From positions 1 through 20,254 of the forward strand of contig CALCBC010000035.1 of assembly GCA_937898525.1 (NCBI GenBank): a stretch of DNA of 20,254 nucleotides, given 5' to 3'. Of the stretch, positions 7,060 to 14,185 are shown piece by piece. This DNA is from an uncultured Sphingomonadales bacterium (GTDB taxonomy: Bacteria; Pseudomonadota; Alphaproteobacteria; Sphingomonadales; Sphingomonadaceae). Under the pieces are notes generated by a model. That model searched no databases. It was given only the letters and a program-made list of their open reading frames with translations, and was not told where the DNA came from. The position numbers were made by a program, and so were the translations under genes. Numbering within the stretch: the first letter of the stretch is position 1; each line of letters starts with the position of its first letter.

Positions 7060-7943
7060 CTCTCGAGCCTCTGCCCCAATTGTCCGTCCGCTCGTCCTGG
7101 GCCTGTCGAAGGACCCTGCGCCATGCCCGCCCGTATCTCCGCCAGCCGCTCCACCGCCCGCACCACCGTAGGCCCGCCGCAGAACAGCAGCGCGGGGTCG
7201 AACCGCTCGTAGCGCACTCCCTCGAGCCGCCGGAGCACCGGATGCGTCAACATGCGTTCGTCCGAGGCCGCCAGCACCACCGCGGGCGGATCGGCCAGTA
7301 CCCGCTCGAGCGGCAGGTAGGCTCCCTGCCCGAGACCACGCGCGGCCGAGTGACTGGCGAACCCCGCATGCGCCATGAGTCGCGCGATCAGCGTCTCCTC
7401 GCCCGGCACGATCCCCCCCTGCTGCCACAGCAGTGCCGACACGCGCAGCCCGTCGTGCCGCGCCGCGGCCAGCGCCCGGTCGATCCTCGCCAGCAGCGCC
7501 TCGCCGCGCTCCGGATGCCCGGCCAGCGCGGCCAGCCGCCGCACCTGCGCCGCGTTCTCGCCAAGGTCGGACACGATCCCGAACGTCTCGACCCGCACGC
7601 CGAGCCGCGCGAACGCCTGTGCCGTCGCGGGGGGCAGGAAGCTTCCCGCCACCACCACGTCGGGATCGAGCGCCAGCACTTCCTCGACCGTCCCCCCGGT
7701 CGCGCGGAACCGCCGCGCCTGCGCCAGGGGCATCGACGTTGCCCGCGGATCGTGGCTGTAATGCGAGAGCGCGAGGACCTGTGCCGGATCGGCCACCTCG
7801 GCGAGAATCGCGTCGGTGCACGGGTTGAGCGAAACGATCGTCGGGCGCTCCCCTGTCGGCGCTGCCGCTGGCCGCTGGCCGCACCCCGTGATCGTCATTC
7901 CCGCGAAGGCGGCGACAAAGAGGACTTGAAGGCCCCTCCTCAC
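7056..7943 (-). CDS. btuF: Cobalamin-binding substrate-binding lipoprotein (BtuF-like)
   Basis: A 295-residue periplasmic-binding-protein-like lipoprotein that should deliver B12 to BtuCD. After the lipobox (ITGC, Cys21) come the family's typical strand PTIVSLNPCTDAIL, then LALDPDVVVAGSF near residue 90, and the C-terminal lobe. I chose the GTG at 7943 because it overlaps the btuB stop as GTGA and gives a signal peptide starting at once (RRGLQVLFVAAFAGMTITGC); the frame to 8069 only adds out-of-frame btuB sequence. The stop overlaps the btuC ATG. Two repeat-like pieces overlap the gene: one under the signal peptide (7894-7912), and one that encodes residues 276-287 of the tail (GPSTGPGRADG). 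An annotated start a few codons away is possible. Confidence 0.88.
   Translation of the reverse strand: MRRGLQVLFVAAFAGMTITGCGQRPAAAPTGERPTIVSLNPCTDAILAEVADPAQVLALSHYSHDPRATSMPLAQARRFRATGGTVEEVLALDPDVVVAGSFLPPATAQAFARLGVRVETFGIVSDLGENAAQVRRLAALAGHPERGEALLARIDRALAAARHDGLRVSALLWQQGGIVPGEETLIARLMAHAGFASHSAARGLGQGAYLPLERVLADPPAVVLAASDERMLTHPVLRRLEGVRYERFDPALLFCGGPTVVRAVERLAEIRAGMAQGPSTGPGRADGQLGQRLER
7083..7116. repeat. Dispersed repeat copy inside the 3' end of btuF
   Basis: The stretch containing CGTCCTGGGCCTGTCGAAGG resembles the widespread proteobacterial intergenic repeat whose usual form is GTCCTGAGCCTGTCGAAGGA. Recognition is from memory of that common motif. Here it lies within a coding region and, read on the minus strand, encodes the GPSTGPGRADG tail of BtuF. 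Only one copy is seen in this window, so the repeat nature rests on prior knowledge. Confidence 0.6.
7894..7912. repeat. Partial GTCATTCCCGCGAAGGC repeat under the btuF signal peptide
   Basis: GTCATTCCCGCGAAGGCGG resembles one arm of the common GTCATTCCCGCGAAAGCGGGAATC palindrome; a related full element lies at 15149-15235. Read on the minus strand it encodes AAFAGMT of the BtuF signal peptide. No second arm is visible, so it could be chance or a relic. Confidence 0.4.
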
Positions 7944-9835
7944 CACGCCGCCCTCGCGCCGATGTAAGCCGCGCGCCCGCTCGTCGCGTAGCCCGCGGCC
8001 GTCTGGTAATCCTCGCCCCACAGGTTCTCGATCCGGCCGAACAGCGTGACCTCGCGGGTCACGTCCCACTCGCCGCGCAGCGTCAGCGTCGCATACCCGT
8101 CCAGCGGCACGGTGTTGAAGGCGTCGTCGAAGCTGTCCGAGACCGCCCGCAAGTCCGCCCCGAACCGCAACGTGCCGTCGAAATCCGCATCGGCGATCAG
8201 CGTCAGCGCGTGCTTCGGACGGCGCGCGAGGACGCTGCCCTCGGTCGCCGCGCCTCGCGTGCGGTCCTCGGCATCAAGCAGCGTATAGGCCGCGCCGAAA
8301 GCGGCCACGCCGGGGACGCGCACGCTCCCCTCTATCTCGATCCCCTGCGCCCGCGCGCGGCCGATGTTGTCGTACGTGCCCAGCGGCCGCCCGGCGCAGA
8401 TCCCGCCGGTCGTACCGAAGCAGCTGACGAAGCCGATCAGGTCCTCGGTGTCGCGACGGAACGCGGTCAGCTTCACGCTTCCCGTGCCCCAGCCGTAGCT
8501 GAGCCCCGCATCCACGCTCCGGCTGCGCTCGGGCCCGAGCGCGGGGTTGCCGAGATCGGAGTGCAGCTGGAACAGTGTCGGCGCCTTGAACCCCTCGCCG
8601 AACGAGGCGGTCAGCTGCACTCCGTGCACCACGTCGAGCGCCAGGTCCGCCCCGAAGCTCCATTGGCCGCCGAAGTCGCGGTGCTCGTCGCGGCGGACGC
8701 CCGCCGCCGCGTGCAGCCCGCCGCGGTCATAGGACACCTGCGCATAGGCCCCCGCCGCCGCACTGCGGCGGACCGGGTCGATCAGCGTCGAGAAGCGCTG
8801 CCATTCCCGCTCTGCCCCGAACGCGAGGCTCCAGCGCGAGGCGAAAACCCACCGTCCGCGCAGCTCGACCCGCTCGCTCTCCCCGTCGGTCGTGTACGCG
8901 GGCCCCGCCCCGAGTGAGGGATCGAAGTTCGCCCGCTCGGTTTCCGCCAGCGAGACGAGCGCGCTTAGCCGCAACCGCCGGTCCGCATAGTCGAGCCCGG
9001 CGGCGCCCGACAACTGGCGCGTGTCCTGGTATTCGGCGGTGTCGGCGAGCGCGAATGCCGGCGCCGGGAAACCGTCGAGCTCGAGCCGACCGTCGGCGAA
9101 CCGCCCGACCGCGAAGGCCGATGTGCCGTGCCCGAGCTCGACCCGCGCCCGGCCGGCGAGCTCGGTCTGGCGGAATCCGTCCGCCTCGCTCCCCACCGCG
9201 GCCGAGGAGAACCCGTCGCTCGCGAATTGCGCCGCCTGCAGATCGAGCCTGGCGGCCCCCGATGAGACGCGAAAACCTCCCGTCGCGTAAAGCGTGTCGT
9301 ACGCGCCGTACTCGAGCGACCCGTGGAGCTCGCCGTTGCCTCCAGTGGTCACCGCGAGCACCCCGCCGAGCGCCTGGCTGCCCCAGATCGTGCTGTTCGA
9401 GCTGCGCTGCAGCTCGACCCTGGCGAGCGTGCCCATCAGCAGGTTGCCGAAGTCGAACCCGCCACCCGGCGACGCCGGGTCGGCCACCCGCACGCCGTCG
9501 ACCAGCACCAGCAGTTGCTCCCCTTCGGCGCCTCGCACGCGTACACCGGTGAAGCCGCCCGGCCCGCCGTTGCGGCTGAAGGTCACGCCGGGCGCCCGCT
9601 CGAGCAACCGGGCGATGTCGGCCCCCTGCACGGCCTCGATCTCTCGGTCGGTGAAAACGGTCAGCGGTTGTCCCGTTTTTCCAGTGTCTTGCCGAACACC
9701 GTTGGCAAGAACTGTAATGATTCTGCCGGCCGGAGATACGCCACGGGGGCTGTCCTCTCTCTCACCCGACTCCTGCGCCGCCGCGGGCGCCGTCATCGAC
9801 AGAAGTAGCAGTGAATACAGTATTCTGCGGGTCAA
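7940..9835 (-). CDS. btuB: TonB-dependent vitamin B12 outer-membrane receptor
   Basis: A 631-residue TonB-dependent receptor importing cobalamin across the outer membrane. From the TTG at 9833-9835 it begins with a clean signal peptide (TRRILYSLLLLSMTAPAAAQE), then a TonB-box-like stretch (RIITVLANG), the plug domain (LLERAPGVTF, GVRVRGAEGEQLLVLVDGVRV, STIWGSQALGGVLAVTT), and a beta-barrel ending in a C-terminal aromatic (AYIGARAAW), as outer-membrane proteins need. The TTG start has GGAGG five bases upstream. A GTG at 9847 is in frame but has no good ribosome site and would absorb that Shine-Dalgarno. It is the first gene after the cobalamin riboswitch and shares a GTGA overlap with btuF. 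The operon and riboswitch make B12 (or a related corrinoid) the best substrate call. Confidence 0.92.
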   Translation of the reverse strand: MTRRILYSLLLLSMTAPAAAQESGEREDSPRGVSPAGRIITVLANGVRQDTGKTGQPLTVFTDREIEAVQGADIARLLERAPGVTFSRNGGPGGFTGVRVRGAEGEQLLVLVDGVRVADPASPGGGFDFGNLLMGTLARVELQRSSNSTIWGSQALGGVLAVTTGGNGELHGSLEYGAYDTLYATGGFRVSSGAARLDLQAAQFASDGFSSAAVGSEADGFRQTELAGRARVELGHGTSAFAVGRFADGRLELDGFPAPAFALADTAEYQDTRQLSGAAGLDYADRRLRLSALVSLAETERANFDPSLGAGPAYTTDGESERVELRGRWVFASRWSLAFGAEREWQRFSTLIDPVRRSAAAGAYAQVSYDRGGLHAAAGVRRDEHRDFGGQWSFGADLALDVVHGVQLTASFGEGFKAPTLFQLHSDLGNPALGPERSRSVDAGLSYGWGTGSVKLTAFRRDTEDLIGFVSCFGTTGGICAGRPLGTYDNIGRARAQGIEIEGSVRVPGVAAFGAAYTLLDAEDRTRGAATEGSVLARRPKHALTLIADADFDGTLRFGADLRAVSDSFDDAFNTVPLDGYATLTLRGEWDVTREVTLFGRIENLWGEDYQTAAGYATSGRAAYIGARAAW

Positions 9836-9840
9836 ACTTC

Positions 9841-9845
9841 CCTCC
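9841..9845 (-). promoter_or_regulatory. Ribosome binding site deciding the btuB start
   Basis: On the minus strand the motif is GGAGG, five bases before the TTG at 9835. It supports TTG over the upstream in-frame GTG. A CCTCC lies 25-35 bases upstream in the mRNA (9871-9875) and could pair with it. Confidence 0.6.
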
Positions 9846-9867
9846 ACGAACGAACTCGCCGTTCATG

Positions 9868-9900
9868 GCGGGAGGCCGCGCAGGCGCGCGGCTCCGCTGG
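9868..9900 (-). promoter_or_regulatory. Candidate riboswitch expression platform
   Basis: Between the riboswitch and btuB, the minus-strand RNA can form a strong stem GCCGCGC/GCGCGGC (9875-9892, loop of four) followed directly by CCTCCC. The CCTCC is complementary to the btuB GGAGG at 9841-9845. A switch between the two pairings would hide or free the start. No run of U follows, so intrinsic termination is less likely. Confidence 0.4.
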
Positions 9901-9936
9901 CTCCCGGTACACCCCGCCCGGCGCCGAACGACGGTT

Positions 9937-10133
9937 CACGGACAGGTCTCCTGGCTCCCGGATCGCCGCTCGCGCACCGCCTTCCCGGTATGACCCAGTG
10001 GCGTACGTGGAGCGCGAGCTCCCCGGTCACAGTTGCGGGGGCAGCGCGGGTCTCTAACCCGCTTCCCTCGGCAGGCTTGCACCCGCCGGCCCGGCCTCCC
10101 GGGCAATCCGTGACGTCGCCGGCGACGTTACCA
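9937..10133 (-). ncRNA. Cobalamin riboswitch in the btuBFCD leader
   Basis: On the minus strand the leader contains the hallmarks of an AdoCbl-class riboswitch. There is a conserved core GCTGCCCCCGCAACTGTGA (complement of about 10023-10045), and an upstream G-rich strand GGGTGCAAGCCTGCCGAGG with a GCGGGTTAGAGACCCGC hairpin between. A GCCACTG element follows the core (about 10003-10009), and the B12 box GCCAGGAGACCTGTC lies near the 3' end (9941-9955). Overall length, about 200 bases, is typical. Adenosylcobalamin binding is expected to lower expression of the uptake operon. The 3' side leads into a GC-rich hairpin (9875-9892) and then the btuB ribosome site, with no T-tract, which points to translational rather than terminator control; that last step is inference. 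Confidence 0.95.
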
Positions 10134-10218
10134 TTAGCCGGTCTGCTGTCCAGCTTTGGCACGCCCGCGGCGGAGCGCGTGCGCGGGCCACTCGCCCGCG
10201 CTAGGCGCGAAGCGCGCC

Positions 10219-11310
10219 ATGACCGAGCTCGTCTTCCCCGCCGAACCCCGTCCCCGCGACTTTTCCGCGCGGCTGTCGCGGCGCGCCCGGCCGATCGCCG
10301 CATCGCGCGGCCGGCGCCATTCGGGCAAGCGGCTGGCGGTGCTCGCGGCGGCGATCGCAGTGCCGGCGATGGCGGCGCCGATGGAGTGGCAGCCCGCTCC
10401 CGAGCCCGCCGCCGGGATCGTCCCGCTCGGCTTCGAAACCCCGGGGGAGAGCTTTCCCGGCTCGGCCTTCTATTACCTCGACGACCTGCCGAACCTGCGC
10501 GGTCCGGCAGATCCAGGGCCGGTGGACGCGGCGGAACCTGCTCTTGCACGCCCGTCCGCCGGCCTGCTCGATGCCGGCCCGGCGGCCCGCGCGCTGCGCT
10601 TCGCCGGCTCGATCGTCGACCGCAGCCGGGCGGAGCACTGCCTGACCCAGGCGATCTACTACGAGGCCGCGAGCGAGCCCGACGCGGGCCAGCGCGCGGT
10701 CGCCCAGGTCGTGCTCAACCGCGTCGCCCACCCGGCCTACCCCGACACCGTGTGCGGCGTGGTGTTCCAGGGTTCGGAGCGCAGCACCGGCTGCCAGTTC
10801 AGCTTCACCTGCGACGGCTCGCTCGCGCGCAAGCCGGCGAAGATGTGGTGGGACCGCGCCGCAAAGGTCGCGCGCGCGGCGCTCGCCGGCTATGTTTACG
10901 AGCCGGTCGGCCTCGCCACGCACTACCACACGGTCCAGGTTCATCCGTACTGGGCCGACAGCCTCCACCACGTCGGCACGATCGGCGCCCACCGGTTCTA
11001 CCGCTGGCGCGGCGCCGCCGGGCGCCCCTCGGCCTTCAGCGCCGCCTACCGCGGCGGAGAGCCGGCCGCGGCACCGCACCCGCGCCTGGAAGCGCCGGCG
11101 CCGGCGACCGAGGCCGATCCGGTGGCGCTCGCTCGCGCGTTTGAAACCGGGCTCGAGGCCGCGCGCCAGAGTGCCGCGCCCGCTCCGGCCTATTCGGCCG
11201 ACATCGCGGCCCGCGGCGGCGACACCCTGTTCCAGGCCAGCGTCGCGCCTGCCGCCGGCCAGGTCCGCGAGGAGTACGCTCGCAGCGGCCAGTGGCTGCG
11301 CCAGCCGTAA
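10219..11310 (+). CDS. SleB-family cell wall hydrolase
   Basis: A 363-residue protein with a C-terminal-half Hydrolase_2 (SleB-like) domain, a peptidoglycan lytic enzyme family first known from spore cortex lysis but common in alphaproteobacteria for wall turnover. The domain begins LTQAIYYEAASEP (likely catalytic Glu149), continues GQRAVAQVVLNRV, and includes CQFSFTCDG and the histidine-rich THYHTVQVHPYWA region. The N-terminus has a basic stretch followed by a hydrophobic segment (RLAVLAAAIAVPAMAA, about residues 37-52), so it is probably exported or anchored. The long region after about residue 275 is Ala/Pro-rich and probably disordered. I chose the ATG at 10219; the frame extends upstream to a TTG at 10156, but that part lies in the divergent leader of the btu operon. 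No strong Shine-Dalgarno is visible. Confidence 0.87.
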   Translation: MTELVFPAEPRPRDFSARLSRRARPIAASRGRRHSGKRLAVLAAAIAVPAMAAPMEWQPAPEPAAGIVPLGFETPGESFPGSAFYYLDDLPNLRGPADPGPVDAAEPALARPSAGLLDAGPAARALRFAGSIVDRSRAEHCLTQAIYYEAASEPDAGQRAVAQVVLNRVAHPAYPDTVCGVVFQGSERSTGCQFSFTCDGSLARKPAKMWWDRAAKVARAALAGYVYEPVGLATHYHTVQVHPYWADSLHHVGTIGAHRFYRWRGAAGRPSAFSAAYRGGEPAAAPHPRLEAPAPATEADPVALARAFETGLEAARQSAAPAPAYSADIAARGGDTLFQASVAPAAGQVREEYARSGQWLRQP

Positions 11311-11519
11311 GCCGTTGGCCTGCGGCGACGAACGGTTGCCGCTCCGCATCCCGCCGCGAGCCTTGCCCGGCCCGTCGAAGCGCTGACGGCAGCCTGCCCC
11401 TTCATGGTAAACGCCGGGCAAGCCTTCGGAAACCATTCGTCCCAACTTTAGCTTAGGTGCGCCGCGCTAGCAGACGGGGGGTAACGCCAGCGAGGCGTGC
11501 ACCGACTGCTGGACCGACC

Positions 11520-11828
11520 ATGACCATTCGCTTTGCCGCCCCGCCCTCCGCCCTCGCCCCGCGGATGAGCGCGCGCAAGATTCGCGAGACCCGCGGGCTT
11601 CCGGCCAACGACAACGGCGGCCTCCGCCCGAGCGACGCGATGCTCCACGCCGCGTTGCGGCATTTCGCCGAGCACGGGCTCGCCGCAGCCCACCGGGCGC
11701 GCATGCAGGCCGAGGCCGCCTTCTTCGCCGGCGACCGGCAGAGCTACCAGTGGTGGCTCGAAATCTGCCGCGCGCTCGACCGGCGCATGGCGACCGAACT
11801 GGCTGCAGGAACCGGCGGGCAGGCCTGA
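11520..11828 (+). CDS. Small conserved-looking protein of unknown function
   Basis: A 102-residue basic protein. The first 35 residues look flexible (RFAAPPSALAPRMSARKIRETRGLPANDNGG). The rest is helical with several aromatics (LRHFAEHGLAAAHRARMQAEAAFFAGDRQSYQWWLEICRALDRRM). I do not recognise a named family. The ATG at 11520 is preferred over the upstream in-frame start at 11457, which would add a low-complexity arginine-rich stretch; the ribosome site (GGA about eight bases before) is weak. It lies 210 bases after the wall hydrolase and 100 bases before the GGDEF-EAL gene, all on the plus strand, but nothing ties their functions. Confidence 0.65.
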   Translation: MTIRFAAPPSALAPRMSARKIRETRGLPANDNGGLRPSDAMLHAALRHFAEHGLAAAHRARMQAEAAFFAGDRQSYQWWLEICRALDRRMATELAAGTGGQA

Positions 11829-11913
11829 GCCGGGCCGTTCCCCCCGCGAATACGGTTAGGGGGTCCTTAACGAGTCGGTGACGTCTTGGGGATAGAGCCC
11901 ACCCCTCGGGTCT

Positions 11914-11918
11914 AGGAG
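11914..11918 (+). promoter_or_regulatory. Ribosome binding site deciding a TTG start
   Basis: AGGAG nine bases before the TTG at 11928. No ATG or GTG near the start of the GGDEF-EAL frame has a better site. Confidence 0.6.
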
Positions 11919-11927
11919 TACGCCGGC

Positions 11928-13880
11928 TTGCGATTGCGCGAGATCTTCAAGGGCTATCTCGGCGGCGACGACCGCGACGAGCGCGTGCGCCGCAAGCTGA
12001 TCGAGACCCTCTATACGCAACCGACGAGCCTCGCGGCCGGCGCGATCGCCGGTATCGCCTGCACGACCACCGCGATCGCCGTCTCCGACGACCTCGCGAT
12101 CACGATTTTCGGTTCCGCGCTGATCCTCACCGCGATCCTGCGCACCGGTATGGCGATCGTCATGGGCCGCGACGCCGTCCGCCGCGATACGCGCTCGCTC
12201 GAGACGGCTTACGAGATCGGCGCCTTCGCCTACGCCCTGCTCTCGGGGCTGGTCGCAGCGCTGACGGTGCTCAACCCCGGCGACCAGCACATCCAGACCC
12301 TGATGGTAACCTACGCGCTGGTCTACGGCGTCGGCATCTCGGCGCGCAACGCCGGGCGGCCGTTCATCGCGGTCGGCCAGCTGTTGCTCTCCTCGCTGCC
12401 GATCATGGTCGTCGGCCTGATCGTCGGTGGCCCGGTCTACTACGTGCTCGCCGGCACGATGGTGTTCGTCATCTTCGGCGTGATGGCGATCACCTTCAAC
12501 GTGTTCCGCACGCTCCGCGAGCAGATCATCGCTGCCGAAACCAGCGCCGAGCTGGCCGGGAAGATGCAGGTTCTCGCGCGCACCGACGCGGTCACCGGGC
12601 TCGTCAACCGCGCCGGTCTCGATCACGACCTTTCCGAGATGCGCGCGACGCTGGGCCCCGACCGCAAGCTGGCGATGTTCTGGCTCGACCTCGACCGCTT
12701 CAAGGAGATCAACGACACGCTCGGCCACCCGATCGGCGACAAGGTCCTCTCCGAGGTCGCTGCGCGCCTGCGCGCGGCCGCGCCTGGCGACGCGTGCCTC
12801 GCTCGCTTCGGCGGCGACGAATTCATCGTCGTCGCTCCGGTCGCCGACCGCGGCGAGAGCGAGCGGCTGGCACGCGCGCTCGCCGACATGATCCGCCAGC
12901 CGACCCGGATCGACGGCCAGCGGATCGAGAACTCGGCCTCGATGGGTGTCGCGCTGTTGCCCGACGACGGGGCCGACATCGACACGTTGATGCAAAGCGC
13001 CGATCTCGCGCTCTACCACGCCAAGATCGGCGGCAAGAACCAGGTCTGCTTCTTCGACAACGCGATGACCCGCGAGCTTGTCCGCAAGAAGCAGATCGAG
13101 GCCGAGCTTCGCGCCGCGATCCAGCGCGACGAGCTGTCGATCTTCTTCCAGCCGATCGTCGAGCTCGAAACCGGCAGGATCCGCACCTTCGAGGCCCTGG
13201 TGCGCTGGTTCCATCCGGAGAAAGGGGAACTGCGCCCCGACGAGTTCATCCCGGTCGCCGAGGATACCGGCGTGATCATCACGCTCGGCAACTGGATCAC
13301 CGCGCAGGCAGCCAAGGCCTGCGCCGGCTGGCCGGCCGACGTGACGGTCGCCGTCAACCTCTCGCCGGTGCAGATCCGCGCCCCCGGTGCTGCGCTCGGC
13401 ATCCTCAGCGCGCTGCGCGAGGCCGGCCTCGACCCGCACCGGCTCGAGCTCGAGGTGACCGAGAGCCTGTTCCTCGACGACGACGCGAACACCGTTCGCT
13501 TCATCGAGGGCCTCGCCGCCGAAGGCGTGCGCTTTGCGCTCGACGATTTCGGCACCGGCTATTCCTCGCTCGGCTACATCAACAAGTTCCCGTTCAGGAA
13601 GATCAAGGTCGATCGCAGCTTCGTCTCCGGCCCGCACACCGGCAAGAAGAGCGACGCGATCATCCGCGCGGTGGCGGAAATGGGCGCGACGCTCGACATG
13701 GACATTGTCGCCGAAGGCCTCGAGACGATCGAGCAGGTCCAGGCCGTCCGCGCCGCCGGCTGTACCCTCGGCCAGGGCTATTACTTCAGCCGCGCCGTCC
13801 CGGACTATCTCGCCGCGATGCTGCTCTCCCAGGAACGCGAAAGCGCTCGCGTGTCCAATACCGAACGCCTCGCCGGCTGA
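11928..13880 (+). CDS. Membrane GGDEF-EAL protein (c-di-GMP synthase/phosphodiesterase)
   Basis: A 650-residue cyclic-di-GMP turnover protein. Residues about 34-190 form roughly six membrane helices of an unrecognised sensor module. The GGDEF domain follows (DAVTGLVNRAGLDHDL, FWLDLDRFKEINDTLGH, RFGGDEF with GGDEF at 295-299). The EAL domain starts FFQPIVELETGRIRTFEALVRW (EAL at 422-424), with VNLSPVQ, LEVTES, DDFGTGYSSL, KVDRSF, EGLET and QGYYFSR all intact. Both domains keep their catalytic residues, so either activity, or both, is possible. The allosteric RxxD inhibition site expected just before GGDEF is absent (PGDA in its place). Start is TTG at 11928 with AGGAG nine bases upstream. A REP-like hairpin follows 28 bases after the stop and may end transcription. 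Confidence 0.93.
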   Translation: MRLREIFKGYLGGDDRDERVRRKLIETLYTQPTSLAAGAIAGIACTTTAIAVSDDLAITIFGSALILTAILRTGMAIVMGRDAVRRDTRSLETAYEIGAFAYALLSGLVAALTVLNPGDQHIQTLMVTYALVYGVGISARNAGRPFIAVGQLLLSSLPIMVVGLIVGGPVYYVLAGTMVFVIFGVMAITFNVFRTLREQIIAAETSAELAGKMQVLARTDAVTGLVNRAGLDHDLSEMRATLGPDRKLAMFWLDLDRFKEINDTLGHPIGDKVLSEVAARLRAAAPGDACLARFGGDEFIVVAPVADRGESERLARALADMIRQPTRIDGQRIENSASMGVALLPDDGADIDTLMQSADLALYHAKIGGKNQVCFFDNAMTRELVRKKQIEAELRAAIQRDELSIFFQPIVELETGRIRTFEALVRWFHPEKGELRPDEFIPVAEDTGVIITLGNWITAQAAKACAGWPADVTVAVNLSPVQIRAPGAALGILSALREAGLDPHRLELEVTESLFLDDDANTVRFIEGLAAEGVRFALDDFGTGYSSLGYINKFPFRKIKVDRSFVSGPHTGKKSDAIIRAVAEMGATLDMDIVAEGLETIEQVQAVRAAGCTLGQGYYFSRAVPDYLAAMLLSQERESARVSNTERLAG

Positions 13881-13907
13881 CGGCGCGCGGAGCGCCTCCC
13901 GACCCCC

Positions 13908-13959
13908 GGAAAATAGGGACAGTCCCTCTTTTCTCGAGAGAAGGGGACTGTCCCTGTTT
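13908..13959. repeat. REP-like palindromic repeat, copy 2 (GGGACAGTCCC family)
   Basis: The left arm GGAAAATAGGGACAGTCCCT is nearly identical to copy 1 at 2687. The right arm GAGAAGGGGACTGTCCCTG pairs with it to give an inverted repeat of about 20 bases with a very short loop (around CTCGAG). The transcript would form a tight hairpin followed by GTTTG, so it may double as a terminator for the GGDEF-EAL gene. The internal part differs from copy 1, which has a longer loop. Confidence 0.85.
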
Positions 13960-13994
13960 GCGGCCCGGGGAACGCGGCCAGTCGCCGACACACC

Positions 13995-14035
13995 CCTCAT
14001 TATTGCTATTGCGAACTGTTATCGAATAAACCTGC
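13995..14035 (+). promoter_or_regulatory. AT-rich island, possible mdh operon promoter
   Basis: The stretch CATTATTGCTATTGCGAACT and the bases after it (TATCGAATAAAC) form a marked AT-rich patch in otherwise GC-rich DNA, about 150 bases upstream of mdh and after the repeat that closes the previous gene. It is the best location for the TCA operon promoter, but I cannot match clear -35 and -10 boxes at standard spacing. Confidence 0.3.
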
Positions 14036-14185
14036 CACACGACCGCTTTTCCCGGTTGCATTGCCCGAGTCGCGGGCCTAGGGCGAGCCGCGTAACCACA
14101 GGCGCCCTACCTCTTCGCGGGACGCGGGTCGGCGCCTGATTGCCGCTCGATGCGCCCGCGCAGCTTGAAGGACACGGCAGCACCC

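Noticed and set aside
6103..7884. 593-residue version of the permease
   Set aside because: The first 275 residues are Arg/Gly/Ala-rich out-of-frame translation of btuF; the ATG at 7059 overlaps the btuF stop and starts the real membrane protein.
5342..7943. Heme or ferric-siderophore transporter instead of B12
   Set aside because: The protein families alone would allow it, but the operon is headed by a clear cobalamin riboswitch and no iron-related motif or Fur-type site was seen.
10219..11310. Spore germination function for the SleB-like gene
   Set aside because: The domain is SleB-like, but the rest of the window (TonB receptor, lipoproteins, alphaproteobacterial TCA operon) indicates a Gram-negative that does not form spores.
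11856..14000. 714-codon minus-strand open frame
   Set aside because: It is antisense to the GGDEF-EAL gene, and its sequence is a run of Asp/Arg/Gly/Ala typical of the shadow of a GC-rich gene. The plus strand has unmistakable domains.
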